From Pelomonas sp963422775 (GTDB lineage Bacteria; Pseudomonadota; Gammaproteobacteria; Burkholderiales; Burkholderiaceae_C): a DNA stretch of 64,000 nucleotides. Positions within the stretch are counted from its first letter, which is position 1. Each line of letters begins with the position of its first letter. The translations under genes were made by a program, and so were the position numbers. The DNA lies in contig CAUJSJ030000050.1 in the NCBI GenBank assembly GCA_963422775.4, positions 1-64,000 on the forward strand, read 5' to 3'. This document shows positions 25,442 through 33,699 of this stretch, piece by piece. The notes beneath the pieces are model-generated. The model searched no databases, was not told the DNA's origin, and saw only the letters and a program-made list of their open reading frames with translations.

Positions 25442-26691
25442 CGATCAATCTCGCCGAACACGATGTCCATGGTGCCGATGATGGCGACGGCGTCCGCAAT
25501 CATGTGGCCGCGACCCATCTCGTCCAGCGCCGCCAAATGGGCAAAGCCCGGCGCGCGGATCTTCAGGCGGTAAGGCTTGTTGGCGCCGTCGCTGACCATG
25601 TAGATGCCGAACTCGCCCTTGGGGTGCTCGACAGCCGCATAGGCCTCGCCCTCGGGCACGTGGAAGCCTTCGGTGAAGAGCTTGAAGTGGTGGATCAGCT
25701 CTTCCATGTTGGACTTCATGTCCACACGCGAAGGCGGCGCCACCTTGTGGTTGTCGGTGATGACCGGGCCCGGGTTGGCACGCAGCCAGGCCGAGCACTG
25801 CTGGATGATGCGGTTGGACTGGCGCATCTCTTCCACGCGCACGACATAGCGGTCGTAGGTGTCGCCATTGGTGCCGATGGGAATGTCGAAGTCCAGGCGG
25901 TCGTAGACGTCGTAGGGCTGCTTCTTGCGCAAGTCCCAGGCGATGCCGGAGCCGCGCAACATGGGGCCGGTGAAGCCCAGATTCAGCGCGCGCTCGGGCG
26001 ACACGACGCCGATGCCGACCGTGCGCTGTTTCCAGATTCGGTTGTCGGTCAGCAGCGTTTCGTAGTCGTCGACGTTCTTCGGGAAGCGCGCGCAGAAGTC
26101 GTCGATGAAATCCAGCAGCGAGCCCTGGCGGTTCTCGTTGAGGCGGTCGATGGCCTTGGCATTGCGGATCTTGCTCGCCTTGTGCTTGGGCATCGTGTCC
26201 GGCAGGTCACGGTAGACGCCGCCCGGCCGGAAGTAGGCCGCATGCATGCGTGCGCCAGATACCGCCTCGTACATGTCGAACAGGTCTTCACGCTCGCGAA
26301 AGCAGTAGATGAGCACATTCATCGCACCGCAGTCCAGGCCGTGCGCGCCCAGCCACATCAGGTGGTTCAGCAGCCGCGTGAGCTCCGCGAACATCACGCG
26401 GATGTACTGTGCACGGATCGGCACCTCGATGCCCAGCATCCGCTCGATGGCCAGGCAGTAGGCCTGCTCGTTGGCCATCATCGACACGTAGTCGAGGCGG
26501 TCCATGTAGGGCAACGACTGGATGTAGGTCTTGCTCTCGGCGAGCTTCTCGGTCGCGCGGTGCAGCAGGCCGATGTGGGGGTCGGCACGCTGGATGACTT
26601 CGCCGTCCAGTTCCAGCACCAGGCGCAGCACGCCGTGGGCGGCCGGATGCTGGGGACCGAAGTTCAGCGTGTAGTTCTTGATTTCTGCCAT
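25438..26691 (-). CDS. nuoD: NADH-quinone oxidoreductase subunit D
   Basis: A 417-residue 49-kDa-type subunit that forms the quinone head-group pocket. Conserved parts are NFGPQHPAAHGVLRLVLELD at the N-terminus (the His pocket), YLDRLDYVSMM-like PYMDRLDYVSMMANEQAY and the C-terminal DIVFGEIDR. C and D are separate genes here, not fused as in enterobacteria. The 86-bp gap upstream, toward nuoC, holds a GC-rich repeat. Confidence 0.97.
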   Translation of the reverse strand: MAEIKNYTLNFGPQHPAAHGVLRLVLELDGEVIQRADPHIGLLHRATEKLAESKTYIQSLPYMDRLDYVSMMANEQAYCLAIERMLGIEVPIRAQYIRVMFAELTRLLNHLMWLGAHGLDCGAMNVLIYCFREREDLFDMYEAVSGARMHAAYFRPGGVYRDLPDTMPKHKASKIRNAKAIDRLNENRQGSLLDFIDDFCARFPKNVDDYETLLTDNRIWKQRTVGIGVVSPERALNLGFTGPMLRGSGIAWDLRKKQPYDVYDRLDFDIPIGTNGDTYDRYVVRVEEMRQSNRIIQQCSAWLRANPGPVITDNHKVAPPSRVDMKSNMEELIHHFKLFTEGFHVPEGEAYAAVEHPKGEFGIYMVSDGANKPYRLKIRAPGFAHLAALDEMGRGHMIADAVAIIGTMDIVFGEIDR

Positions 26692-26703
26692 GGTTCAGGC
26701 CTC

Positions 26704-26775
26704 GCGCCGGGCCGCCCCAAGGCAGGCCTGCGCCCCCTCGGGGGGCAGCGAACGAATGTGAGCGTGGGGGCTGTT
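26704..26775. repeat. GC-rich intergenic repeat element inside the nuo operon (nuoC/nuoD gap)
   Basis: The gap contains CGCCGGGCCGCCCCAAGG (from 26705), the hairpin GCCCCC-TC-GGGGGG (26732-26745) and the tail GCAGCGAACGAATGTGAGCG. The opening block matches the nuoI/nuoJ element with one substitution. I recall similar sequences scattered between genes in related genera, which a genome search could confirm. It lies within the transcript, so it may act as an mRNA hairpin between the nuoABC and nuoDEF parts. Confidence 0.65.
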
Positions 26776-26777
26776 CA

Positions 26778-27398
26778 TCACAACCCGCCGTACTTGTCTT
26801 CACGAATGATGCGCGGCGTGATCTCGCGCGGCTCGATGGTCACCGGCTGGTAGATGACTCGCTTCTGTTCGGCGTCGTAGCGCATCTCGACATGCCCCGA
26901 CACCGGGAAATCCTTGCGCATCGGGTGGCCGATGAAGCCGTAGTCCGTCAGGATGCGGCGCAGGTCGCTGTGGCCGTCGAAGATGACGCCGTACATGTCG
27001 AAGGCTTCGCGCTCGAACCAGTTCGCCGAACTCCACACGCCGGTGACCGAGGCCACGCAGGGGAAATCGTCGTCGCTGGCGAATACCTTCAGGCGCAGGC
27101 GCCAGTTCTTGCTGATCGACAGCAGGTGGCTGACGACGGCGTAGCGGGCGCCTTCGTAGGCACCATCGCCGAAACTGCTGTAGTCGACGCCGCAGAGGTC
27201 GATCAGTTGCTCGAACTTGAGTTCGGGGTGGTCGCGCAGCGTCGTGGCCACTTCGAAGTAGTCGGCCGGGCGCACTGTCAGCGTCAGTTCGCCCAGGGCG
27301 TTCTTCAGCGCCACGACGCGCTCTCCGAGGACGGCACCAATTTGCTGGGCCAGGGTTTCGAGATTCAGGCTCATACCGTGGGGCTCAGCGGCTGTCAT
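26778..27398 (-). CDS. nuoC: NADH-quinone oxidoreductase subunit C
   Basis: A 206-residue 30-kDa-type peripheral-arm subunit. The family signature is visible near residue 125 (ANWFEREAFDMYGVIFDGH), followed by DLRRILTDYGFIGHPMRKDFP. The first ATG at 27398 overlaps the nuoB stop (ATGA); a second Met eight codons later (MSLNLETL) is an alternative start. Normal length for the unfused form. Confidence 0.96.
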   Translation of the reverse strand: MTAAEPHGMSLNLETLAQQIGAVLGERVVALKNALGELTLTVRPADYFEVATTLRDHPELKFEQLIDLCGVDYSSFGDGAYEGARYAVVSHLLSISKNWRLRLKVFASDDDFPCVASVTGVWSSANWFEREAFDMYGVIFDGHSDLRRILTDYGFIGHPMRKDFPVSGHVEMRYDAEQKRVIYQPVTIEPREITPRIIREDKYGGL

Positions 27399-27871
27399 CG
27401 GGCGATGGTGTTTTCGCGGCGGATCTTGGCCTGCAACTGCAGGATGCCGTACAGCAGCGCCTCGGCCGTCGGCGGACAGCCAGGCACGTAGACGTCCACC
27501 GGCACGATGCGGTCACAGCCGCGCACGACAGAATAGCTGTAGTGGTAGTAGCCACCACCATTGGCGCAGGAGCCCATCGAGAGCACCCAGCGCGGCTCGG
27601 CCATCTGGTCGTAGACCTTGCGCAGCGCCGGCGCCATCTTGTTGCACAGCGTGCCGGCCACGATCATCAGATCGGATTGGCGCGGGCTCGGACGGAACAG
27701 CATGCCGAAGCGGTCGATGTCGTAGCGCGCGGCACCCGCGTGCATCATCTCGACGGCACAGCAGGCCAGGCCAAACGTCATCGGCCAAAGCGAGCCGGTC
27801 TTGGACCAGTTGATGAGCTTGTCGACCGACGTGGTGACAAAGCCCTCTTTCAGGACGCCTTCAATACCCAT
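27395..27871 (-). CDS. nuoB: NADH-quinone oxidoreductase subunit B
   Basis: A 158-residue subunit that binds cluster N2, the last electron donor to quinone. The tandem cysteines in GLACCAVEMM (about residue 37) and the later ligands in GSCANGGGYYHYSYSVVRG and YVPGCPPTAEALL are intact. It is 30 bp downstream of nuoA and coupled to nuoC by an ATGA overlap. Confidence 0.97.
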   Translation of the reverse strand: MGIEGVLKEGFVTTSVDKLINWSKTGSLWPMTFGLACCAVEMMHAGAARYDIDRFGMLFRPSPRQSDLMIVAGTLCNKMAPALRKVYDQMAEPRWVLSMGSCANGGGYYHYSYSVVRGCDRIVPVDVYVPGCPPTAEALLYGILQLQAKIRRENTIAR

Positions 27872-27901
27872 ATCGAATTCCCAGCGTGTTTGGCCTAGCG
27901 C

Positions 27902-28261
27902 TTATTCCCAGTCCAGGGCGCCTTTTTTCCATTCGTAGGCGAAGCCGACGACCAGAATGCCGAGGAAGATCATCATGGCCCAGAAGCCCGTCGCACCGAT
28001 CTCCCTGAGCGCCACGGCCCAGGGGAACAGGAAGGCAATTTCCAGGTCGAAAAGAATGAACAGAATGGCGACGAGGTAGTAGCGCACATCGAATTTCATG
28101 CGCGCGTCTTCAAAGGCCTCAAAGCCGCATTCGTAGGGGGAGTTCTTGGCCGCGTCGGGCCGATTGGGGCCCAGCAGAGCGCCGAGCACCTGGGGTGCAA
28201 TCCCGACCACTGCGCCGACCAAAATGAAGAGGATGACGGGCAGGTATTGATCGAGATTCAT
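27902..28261 (-). CDS. nuoA: NADH-quinone oxidoreductase subunit A
   Basis: A 119-residue, three-helix membrane subunit beside the quinone channel. The diagnostic loop YECGFEAFEDARMKFDVRYY is present near residue 45. It is the first gene of the complete nuoA-N operon. The 229 bp upstream, to tRNA-Leu, hold a hairpin and three GCTTCAG copies but no convincing -35/-10 pair that I can identify. Confidence 0.97.
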   Translation of the reverse strand: MNLDQYLPVILFILVGAVVGIAPQVLGALLGPNRPDAAKNSPYECGFEAFEDARMKFDVRYYLVAILFILFDLEIAFLFPWAVALREIGATGFWAMMIFLGILVVGFAYEWKKGALDWE

Positions 28262-28391
28262 CTGGGCTTTCTCGGGTCGACTTCAACGTCTTCGTCAACA
28301 TGGCCCACACGGGGCAGGCCACAAAAGCAAACAGGCGCGCCACCAGCGAATCGGAAGATCTCGCTCGCGGATCGCGCCCGCCTTGAACCTA

Positions 28392-28463
28392 GCTTCAGTC
28401 AACCCAGCTTCAGGCTGGGCGAACTTGGCGACAGGCCGCTCTGGCTTGTGACTCCCGCTTCAG
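28392..28463. other. Upstream region of nuoA with three GCTTCAG copies and a hairpin
   Basis: GCTTCAG occurs at 28392-28398, 28407-28413 and 28457-28463. CCCAGC (28403-28408) and GCTGGG (28414-28419) form a 6-bp stem around the second copy. No T run follows on the minus strand, so it does not look like an intrinsic terminator for the tRNA transcript. It may be part of the nuo promoter or leader; nothing more specific can be supported. Confidence 0.3.
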
Positions 28464-28490
28464 GACCAGCAGGAATCCTAGCCGATGTTC

Positions 28491-28575
28491 TGGTGCCGTC
28501 GGCGAGACTCGAACTCGCACAGCTTTCGCCACTACCCCCTCAAGATAGCGTGTCTACCAATTTCACCACGACGGC
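28491..28575 (-). tRNA. tRNA-Leu (anticodon GAG)
   Basis: An 85-nt tRNA with encoded CCA. The acceptor stem GCCGTCG pairs with CGACGGC. The D-arm contains AAATTGGTAGAC. The anticodon stem CTATC/GGTAG closes the loop TTGAGGG, giving anticodon GAG for CUC/CUU codons. There is a long variable arm as in class II tRNAs and the T-loop GTTCGAGTC. It lies between secG and nuoA on the same strand, a fixed position in many Burkholderiales, and is probably co-transcribed with secG. Confidence 0.96.
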
Positions 28576-28688
28576 AGGTACTCAAATATGCCTGGCAACT
28601 CAGGAGGGTTTTGCCTGCCAGACAGCCTCGCATTCTATACCGAAAAGTATGCGCTTCCTGGAGAAGAGGCGAGGCTTTTAGTCGGGCA

Positions 28689-29063
28689 TCAGTTCGATGC
28701 GGCCGACGCGGCAACCGGTGCCGCAGGCGCCACCACGGCACCAGGAATGGCAGCGGCGCCCGAGGCCGCCGGGGCGACGACAGCAGCGCGGTCAAGCACG
28801 CTGTCAGTGCCCGATGCAGCGGTACGGCCATTGGAGAGGAAGGCCAGGCCCAGCGTGCAACCGAAGAAGAGCGTCGCGGCGACGGCCGTGCTGCGCGACA
28901 GGAAGTTGGCGCTGCCGGTGGCGCCGAACAGGCTGCCCGATGCGCCGCTGCCGAAGGACGCACCCATGTCGGCACCCTTGCCGTGCTGCACCAGGACCAG
29001 ACCGATGATCGTCAGGGCCGACAGCAATTGAACGATCAGCACCAGATTCGCGAAGAACTGCAT
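28689..29063 (-). CDS. secG: Preprotein translocase subunit SecG
   Basis: A 124-residue inner-membrane subunit of the SecYEG channel. Helix 1 (residues 3-22), the conserved cytoplasmic loop VQHGKGADMGASFGSGASGS and helix 2 (about residues 55-73) are clear. An alanine/proline-rich tail follows, as is common in betaproteobacteria. The start at 29063 (MQFFANLVLI) was chosen; 20 residues of upstream frame look non-coding. The order tpiA-secG-tRNA-Leu-nuoA is typical. Confidence 0.95.
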   Translation of the reverse strand: MQFFANLVLIVQLLSALTIIGLVLVQHGKGADMGASFGSGASGSLFGATGSANFLSRSTAVAATLFFGCTLGLAFLSNGRTAASGTDSVLDRAAVVAPAASGAAAIPGAVVAPAAPVAASAASN

Positions 29064-29119
29064 TCCAAACACTCCATCAAAACTTGTTGACGCGCCGCAA
29101 CGGCGGCGCGCCGGGAAAA

Positions 29120-29863
29120 TCAAACGCCGGCAGCGCGGCAGATCACGGAAAAGTCGGCCGCCTTCAACGACGCGCCGCCAATGAGGCCGCCGTCAATGTC
29201 GGGCTGCGAGAACAGCTCGGCCGCGTTGTCGGCCTTGACGCTGCCGCCATAGAGGACGCGCATCGTGGTCGAACGGTCGGTCGCGGCGTGCAGTTGCGCC
29301 CGCAAGACGGCATGCACGGCCTGCGCTTCGGCGGGGGACGCCGTCAGCCCCGTGCCGATGGCCCAGACGGGCTCGTAGGCGACCACTATCTCGCCGCAGC
29401 AGTGACCCAGCGTGTGGATGACGGCGGCAAGTTGGCGCTTGACGACGGTTTCGGTCTGGCCCGCCTCGCGCTCGGCGCGCGTTTCACCGACGCAAACGAT
29501 AGGCGTCACGCCGTGCGCCAGTGCAGCCTTGGCCTTGTCGGCGACAAGCTGATCGCTCTCCGCGTGATAGGCGCGGCGCTCCGAATGGCCCACGATGGTG
29601 TAGCGGCAGCCGATGTCCGCCAGCATGGCCGAGGAAATCTCGCCGGTGTAGGCGCCCTGCTCGTGCGACGAGCAGTCCTGCGCGCCATAGACGATGGCTG
29701 TGCCAGTCAGCGCAAGCGCCGTCTCGGCGATGTAGACGAAAGGGACGCAGACGGCGACGTCGGCGTTCCAGGGACCGGCTTCCTTGAGGCCGGCGAGCAA
29801 CTGGGCGTTGGCAGCGCGGCTGCCATGCATCTTCCAGTTGCCCACGACGAGTTTTCTTCTCAT
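29120..29863 (-). CDS. tpiA: Triosephosphate isomerase
   Basis: A 247-residue TIM-barrel enzyme interconverting dihydroxyacetone phosphate and glyceraldehyde 3-phosphate in glycolysis. Catalytic residues are visible: Lys in VVGNWKMHGS (residues 6-15), His in IVGHSERR (near 95) and Glu in VVAYEPVWAIGTGLTAS (near 165). The phosphate-binding VLYGGSVKADNAAEL is near residue 205. Full length, 10 bp after the quinone oxidoreductase gene. Confidence 0.97.
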   Translation of the reverse strand: MRRKLVVGNWKMHGSRAANAQLLAGLKEAGPWNADVAVCVPFVYIAETALALTGTAIVYGAQDCSSHEQGAYTGEISSAMLADIGCRYTIVGHSERRAYHAESDQLVADKAKAALAHGVTPIVCVGETRAEREAGQTETVVKRQLAAVIHTLGHCCGEIVVAYEPVWAIGTGLTASPAEAQAVHAVLRAQLHAATDRSTTMRVLYGGSVKADNAAELFSQPDIDGGLIGGASLKAADFSVICRAAGV

Positions 29864-29873
29864 CTCAGCTCCA

Positions 29874-30860
29874 TCACCAGTTCAGCACGATCTTGCCGAT
29901 GTGCTGGTTCGATTCCATCAGCGCGTGCGCGTCTGCCGCTTGAGCGGCAGGCAGCTCGCGATAAATAACCGGCTTGATCTGGCCGGCTTCGATCAGCGGC
30001 CAGACCTTGTCTCGCAGCGAACGCGCAAGGCCCGCCTTGAACGCCGCCGAGCGGGGGCGCAGTGTCGAGCCGGTGATCGTCACGCGCTTGCGCAGCACGA
30101 GGCCCGCATCGATCTCCGACTTCACGCCACCCTGCACTGCGATCAGCGCCAGGCGACCGTTTTCGGCCAACGCCTGCACACCGCGTCCGATGTAGTCGCC
30201 GGCCACCATGTCAAGAATCACGTCGACACCGCGGCCACCGGTGGCGGCCTTGGCTTCCGCGACGAAGTCCTGTTCGCGGTAGTTCATCGCGACATCGGCG
30301 CCCAGCGCGAGGCAGGCTGTCGCTTTGTCAGCGCTGCCCACCGTCACCAGCACGCGAGCGCCGAACGCCTTGGCCATCTGGATGGCCGTCACGCCGATGC
30401 CGCTGCTGCCACCGTGGATCAACAGCGTCTCACCGGCTTGCAGGCCCACGCGGTCGAACACGTTTGCCCAGACCGTGAAGCAGGTTTCGGGCAGGCTTGC
30501 GGCTTGCGCCATCGTCCAGCCCACGGGGATCGGCAGGCATTGACCGACCGGCGCCGTACACAGTTCGGCATAGCCACCGCCGTTGACCAGCGCGCAAACC
30601 TTGTCGCCAATCGCGAAACCGGCTTCAACTAGCGCCGCCGCATCGCCGGAGACGATCTCACCCGCCACTTCCAGGCCAGGCAGGTCGCTGGCTCCGGGCG
30701 GCGGCGGATAGGCGCCCTTGCGTTGCAGCACGTCCGGCCGGTTGATGCCGGACGCGGCCACGCGGATCAGGCACTCGCCGGGCCCGGCCACCGGGTCCGG
30801 TCGCGAGACCAGCTCCAGCACTTCGGGCCCGCCGGGGCGGGTGATCGCAATGGCCTTCAT
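29874..30860 (-). CDS. NAD(P)H-quinone oxidoreductase (PIG3/QOR-type MDR protein)
   Basis: A 328-residue medium-chain dehydrogenase without the zinc-ligand pattern. The GroES-like N-terminal domain has GINRPDVLQRKGAYPPPPGA. The NADPH-binding Rossmann part has LIHGGSSGIGVTAIQMAKAF (about residue 143), and there is VDVILDMVAGDYI near residue 205. It resembles the TP53I3/PIG3 type, which reduces quinones with NADPH. It sits between pnp (23 bp) and tpiA in the conserved gene string. Confidence 0.9.
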   Translation of the reverse strand: MKAIAITRPGGPEVLELVSRPDPVAGPGECLIRVAASGINRPDVLQRKGAYPPPPGASDLPGLEVAGEIVSGDAAALVEAGFAIGDKVCALVNGGGYAELCTAPVGQCLPIPVGWTMAQAASLPETCFTVWANVFDRVGLQAGETLLIHGGSSGIGVTAIQMAKAFGARVLVTVGSADKATACLALGADVAMNYREQDFVAEAKAATGGRGVDVILDMVAGDYIGRGVQALAENGRLALIAVQGGVKSEIDAGLVLRKRVTITGSTLRPRSAAFKAGLARSLRDKVWPLIEAGQIKPVIYRELPAAQAADAHALMESNQHIGKIVLNW

Positions 30861-30883
30861 CGCGGTTTCCTTGCGGCTTTGGC

Positions 30884-33040
30884 TTACTCGGCCGGCGCGT
30901 CGGGAGCGGCGGTCGGTGCGGCAACCGGTGCCGGTGCGGGCTGCTGATCACGATCGATCAGTGCCTTCATCGACAGCTTGATGCGGCCCTTCTCGTCCGT
31001 CTCCAGCACCTTGACCTTGACGATCTGGCCTTCGCTCAGGAAGTCGGTGACCTTCTCGACGCGCTGGTGGGCGATCTGGCTGATGTGCAGCAGGCCGTCC
31101 TTGCCGGGCAGCAGGTTCACGAGGGCGCCGAAGTCCAGGATCTTGACGATCGGACCTTCGTAGACCTTGCCGATTTCGACTTCGGCAGTGATCTCGGCGA
31201 TGCGCTTCTTGGCCAGTTCGGCCTTGGCGCCGTCGGTCGAGGCGATGGTGATGGTGCCGTCTTCGCCGATGTCGATCGTGGTGCCGGTCTCTTCGGTCAG
31301 CGCACGGATGGTGGCACCGCCCTTGCCGATGACGTCACGGATCTTCTCCGGGTTGATCTTCATCGTGTACAGGCGCGGCGCGAAGTCGCTGACTTCGGTG
31401 TTCGCCGTGGCCATCGCGCCGACCATCACGCCCAGGATGTGCAGGCGGGCTTCCTTGGCTTGCGCCAGTGCGACCTGCATGATTTCCTTGGTGATGCCCT
31501 GGATCTTGATGTCCATCTGCAGCGCCGTGATGCCGGTCGTCGTGCCGGCCACCTTGAAGTCCATGTCGCCCAGGTGATCTTCGTCACCCAGGATGTCGGT
31601 CAGCACGGCGAAGCGGTTGCCGTCCTTGATCAGGCCCATGGCGATGCCGGCCACGTGGGCCTTCATCGGCACGCCGGCGTCCATCAGTGCCAGGCAGCCG
31701 CCGCAGACCGAAGCCATCGACGAGGAGCCGTTGGACTCGGTGATCTCCGAGACCAGACGCACCGAGTAGGGGAAGTCTTCCTTGCTCGGCAGTGCGGCAA
31801 TCAGCGCGCGCTTGGCGAGGCGGCCGTGGCCGATTTCGCGGCGCTTGGGGCTGCCGACACGACCCGTCTCGCCGGTGGCGAAGGGGGGCATGTTGTAGTG
31901 CATCATGAAGCTGTCGGTGAACTCACCGGCCAGCGCGTCGATGCGCTGAGCGTCGCGGTCCGTGCCCAGCGTCGCGATGACCAGGGCCTGCGTCTCGCCA
32001 CGCGTGAACAGTGCCGAGCCGTGGGTGCGCGGCAGCACGCCGTTGCGGATCTCGATGGGGCGCACGGTGCGGGTGTCGCGACCGTCGATGCGCGGCTCGC
32101 CGGCCAGGATCTGGCCACGCACGATGCCGGCTTCGATCTCGAACAGCAGACCCTCGACCTCCACCTTGTCGAACTCGACGCCTTCGCTCTTCAGCGCGGC
32201 AAACACGTTGGACGTGACCGTGCGGCAGGCTTGCGTGCGGGCTTGCTTGGAGCGGATCTGGTAGGCGGCCTTCAGGCCTTCTTCAGCCAGGGCCTTGACC
32301 TTGGCGATGAAGGGCTCGTTCTTGGCCGGTGCTTGCCAGTCCCAGGCCGGCTTGGCGGCATCACGCACCAGGTCGTTGATCGCAGCGATGGCCACATTGC
32401 CCTGCTCGTGGCCGTAGACCACGGCGCCCAGCATGATTTCTTCCGACAGGCCCGACGCTTCGGACTCGACCATCAGCACGGCGGCTTGCGTGCCAGCGAC
32501 GATCAGGTCCATCTGGCTGTTGGCCAGCTCGGTCTTGCCCGGATTCAGGATGTACTCGCCGTTGACGTAGCCCACGCGCGCAGCGCCGATGGGGCCGTTG
32601 AACGGGATGCCGGAGATGGCCAGCGCGGCGGAGGTGCCGATCATGGCGGCGATGTCGGCCTGCACTTCAGGGTTCAGGCTCAGCACGTGGATGACGACCT
32701 GGACTTCGTTGAAGAAGCCTTCCGGGAACAGCGGGCGGATCGGGCGGTCGATCAGGCGGCTGGTCAGCGTCTCCAGCTCGCTCGGGCGGCCTTCACGCTT
32801 GAAGAAGCTGCCGGGGATCTTGCCGGCGGCGTAGGTCTTCTCGAGGTAGTCGACGGTCAGCGGGAAGAAGTCCTGGCCGGCCTTGGCTTCGGTCTTGGCG
32901 ACCACGGTGGCCAGCACCACGGTGCCTTCGATGCTCACGACCACGGCGCCCGTGGACTGACGTGCGATTTCGCCGGTCTCGAGCGTGACCTGGTGGTTGC
33001 CCCACTGGAAGCTCTTGGTGACCTTGTTGAACAAACTCAT
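30884..33040 (-). CDS. pnp: Polyribonucleotide nucleotidyltransferase (PNPase)
   Basis: A 718-residue 3'-5' phosphorolytic exoribonuclease. Two RNase PH-like domains (residues 10-220 and 310-540) contain FFKREGRPSELETLTSRLIDR and the catalytic region KRREIGHGRLAKRAL, with SNGSSSMASVCGG further on. A KH domain (KIRDVIGKGGATIRALTEET) and an S1 domain (EGPIVKILDFGALVNLLPGK) follow. The start at 33040 (MSLFNKV) is the family start; the 11 upstream residues read into the leader. It is downstream of rpsO, separated by a terminator-like hairpin and a long stem-loop that probably carries its autoregulation. Confidence 0.97.
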   Translation of the reverse strand: MSLFNKVTKSFQWGNHQVTLETGEIARQSTGAVVVSIEGTVVLATVVAKTEAKAGQDFFPLTVDYLEKTYAAGKIPGSFFKREGRPSELETLTSRLIDRPIRPLFPEGFFNEVQVVIHVLSLNPEVQADIAAMIGTSAALAISGIPFNGPIGAARVGYVNGEYILNPGKTELANSQMDLIVAGTQAAVLMVESEASGLSEEIMLGAVVYGHEQGNVAIAAINDLVRDAAKPAWDWQAPAKNEPFIAKVKALAEEGLKAAYQIRSKQARTQACRTVTSNVFAALKSEGVEFDKVEVEGLLFEIEAGIVRGQILAGEPRIDGRDTRTVRPIEIRNGVLPRTHGSALFTRGETQALVIATLGTDRDAQRIDALAGEFTDSFMMHYNMPPFATGETGRVGSPKRREIGHGRLAKRALIAALPSKEDFPYSVRLVSEITESNGSSSMASVCGGCLALMDAGVPMKAHVAGIAMGLIKDGNRFAVLTDILGDEDHLGDMDFKVAGTTTGITALQMDIKIQGITKEIMQVALAQAKEARLHILGVMVGAMATANTEVSDFAPRLYTMKINPEKIRDVIGKGGATIRALTEETGTTIDIGEDGTITIASTDGAKAELAKKRIAEITAEVEIGKVYEGPIVKILDFGALVNLLPGKDGLLHISQIAHQRVEKVTDFLSEGQIVKVKVLETDEKGRIKLSMKALIDRDQQPAPAPVAAPTAAPDAPAE

Positions 33041-33121
33041 GCTCTTCTCCTGGTTGTTGGACGCCGCCGTCACGCGACGGGGGCGTCAGGGGAAACCGGG
33101 GAACGATGCTGGGTTTGGCTG

Positions 33122-33171
33122 CGATGCCATTCCAACGAGACTCGGTCGAGTCGCCTTGGAATGACACATCG
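33122..33171 (-). promoter_or_regulatory. Long stem-loop in the pnp leader, candidate RNase III/PNPase autoregulatory site
   Basis: CATTCCAA (33128-33135) pairs with TTGGAATG (33156-33163), the inner GACTCG (33139-33144) with CGAGTC (33147-33152), and the outer CGATG (33122-33126) with CATCG (33167-33171). The combined structure has about 19 base pairs with small internal loops and lies 82 nt before the pnp ATG. In E. coli the pnp leader forms an RNase III-cleaved duplex through which PNPase represses itself. The position and shape here suggest the same mechanism, by analogy only. Confidence 0.6.
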
Positions 33172-33208
33172 ATGCCACTTCAGCCTGGCTCCGCGGTAGA
33201 TGGACAAA

Positions 33209-33242
33209 GAGCCTGTACTGGGCTTGAGGACCAGACAGGCTC
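33209..33242 (-). terminator. Rho-independent terminator/attenuator between rpsO and pnp
   Basis: GAGCCTGT-A-CTGG (33209-33220) pairs with CCAG-ACAGGCTC (33231-33242), a 12-bp stem with one bulge and a 10-nt loop. It begins 18 nt after the rpsO stop. On the minus strand it is followed by a short TTTGTCC tract, so termination is probably partial, letting some rpsO transcripts continue into pnp. Confidence 0.65.
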
Positions 33243-33260
33243 CGTGTCGGATTGGGCGAA

Positions 33261-33527
33261 TTACTTGCGCAGGCCGAGCTTGCCGATCAGCGCGACGTAG
33301 CGGCTGGAATCGATGCGCTTCAGGTAGGCCAGCAGGCTCTTGCGCGTGTTGACCATCTTCAGCAGACCGCGGCGACCGTGGTGGTCCTTGGCGTGGGTCT
33401 TGAAGTGGGGGGTCAGATCGTTGATGCGGGCAGTCAGCAGGGCAACCTGGACTTCGGGCGAGCCGGTGTCATTGGCGCTGCGGGCATTGGCCTTGACGAT
33501 CTCGGCCTTCTTTTCGGCGATGGACAT
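33261..33527 (-). CDS. rpsO: 30S ribosomal protein S15
   Basis: An 88-residue ribosomal protein of standard length that binds the central domain of 16S rRNA. The signature GSPEVQVALLTARINDLTPHF and the DHHGRRGLLKMVNTRKSLL segment are intact. The start at 33527 (MSIAEKKAEI) is the universal one; a much longer open frame upstream is chance. A promoter 170 bp upstream and a leader hairpin suggest regulated expression. The downstream neighbour is pnp, as in most proteobacteria. Confidence 0.98.
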   Translation of the reverse strand: MSIAEKKAEIVKANARSANDTGSPEVQVALLTARINDLTPHFKTHAKDHHGRRGLLKMVNTRKSLLAYLKRIDSSRYVALIGKLGLRK

Positions 33528-33590
33528 TTGTTTTCCAAAAGGTTTCGGAAGTCCGGCCGGGCGAGACGCAACTAGGGGCGCTGCCGCAGA

Positions 33591-33628
33591 CGGTTTCCGG
33601 GGTTGACTTGCGGACACGGGGGAAACCG
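33591..33628 (-). promoter_or_regulatory. Inverted repeat in the rpsO leader, possible S15 autoregulatory element
   Basis: CGGTTTCC (33591-33598) and GGAAACCG (33621-33628) form a perfect 8-bp stem with a 22-nt loop, 64 nt before the rpsO start codon on the minus strand. S15 is known to repress its own translation through leader structures that differ between bacterial groups. The stem is seen directly; a role for S15 binding is inference. Confidence 0.4.
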
Positions 33629-33699
33629 CCCCGAGCCGTGCTATCGCTCTACTTGCGTTGAGCCTGCTCTGCACACCCTGCGGCGCGCAAAACCTGCGG

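Noticed and set aside
28247..28681. Open frame running through tRNA-Leu on the plus strand
   Set aside because: It crosses a complete tRNA gene on the opposite strand and shows no protein-like features.
28620..28690. Promoter (TATAGAAT on the minus strand at 28632-28639) for tRNA-Leu
   Set aside because: The -10-like octamer is good, but no acceptable -35 lies 16-18 bp upstream. Co-transcription from secG explains the tRNA as well, so it was not listed as a feature.
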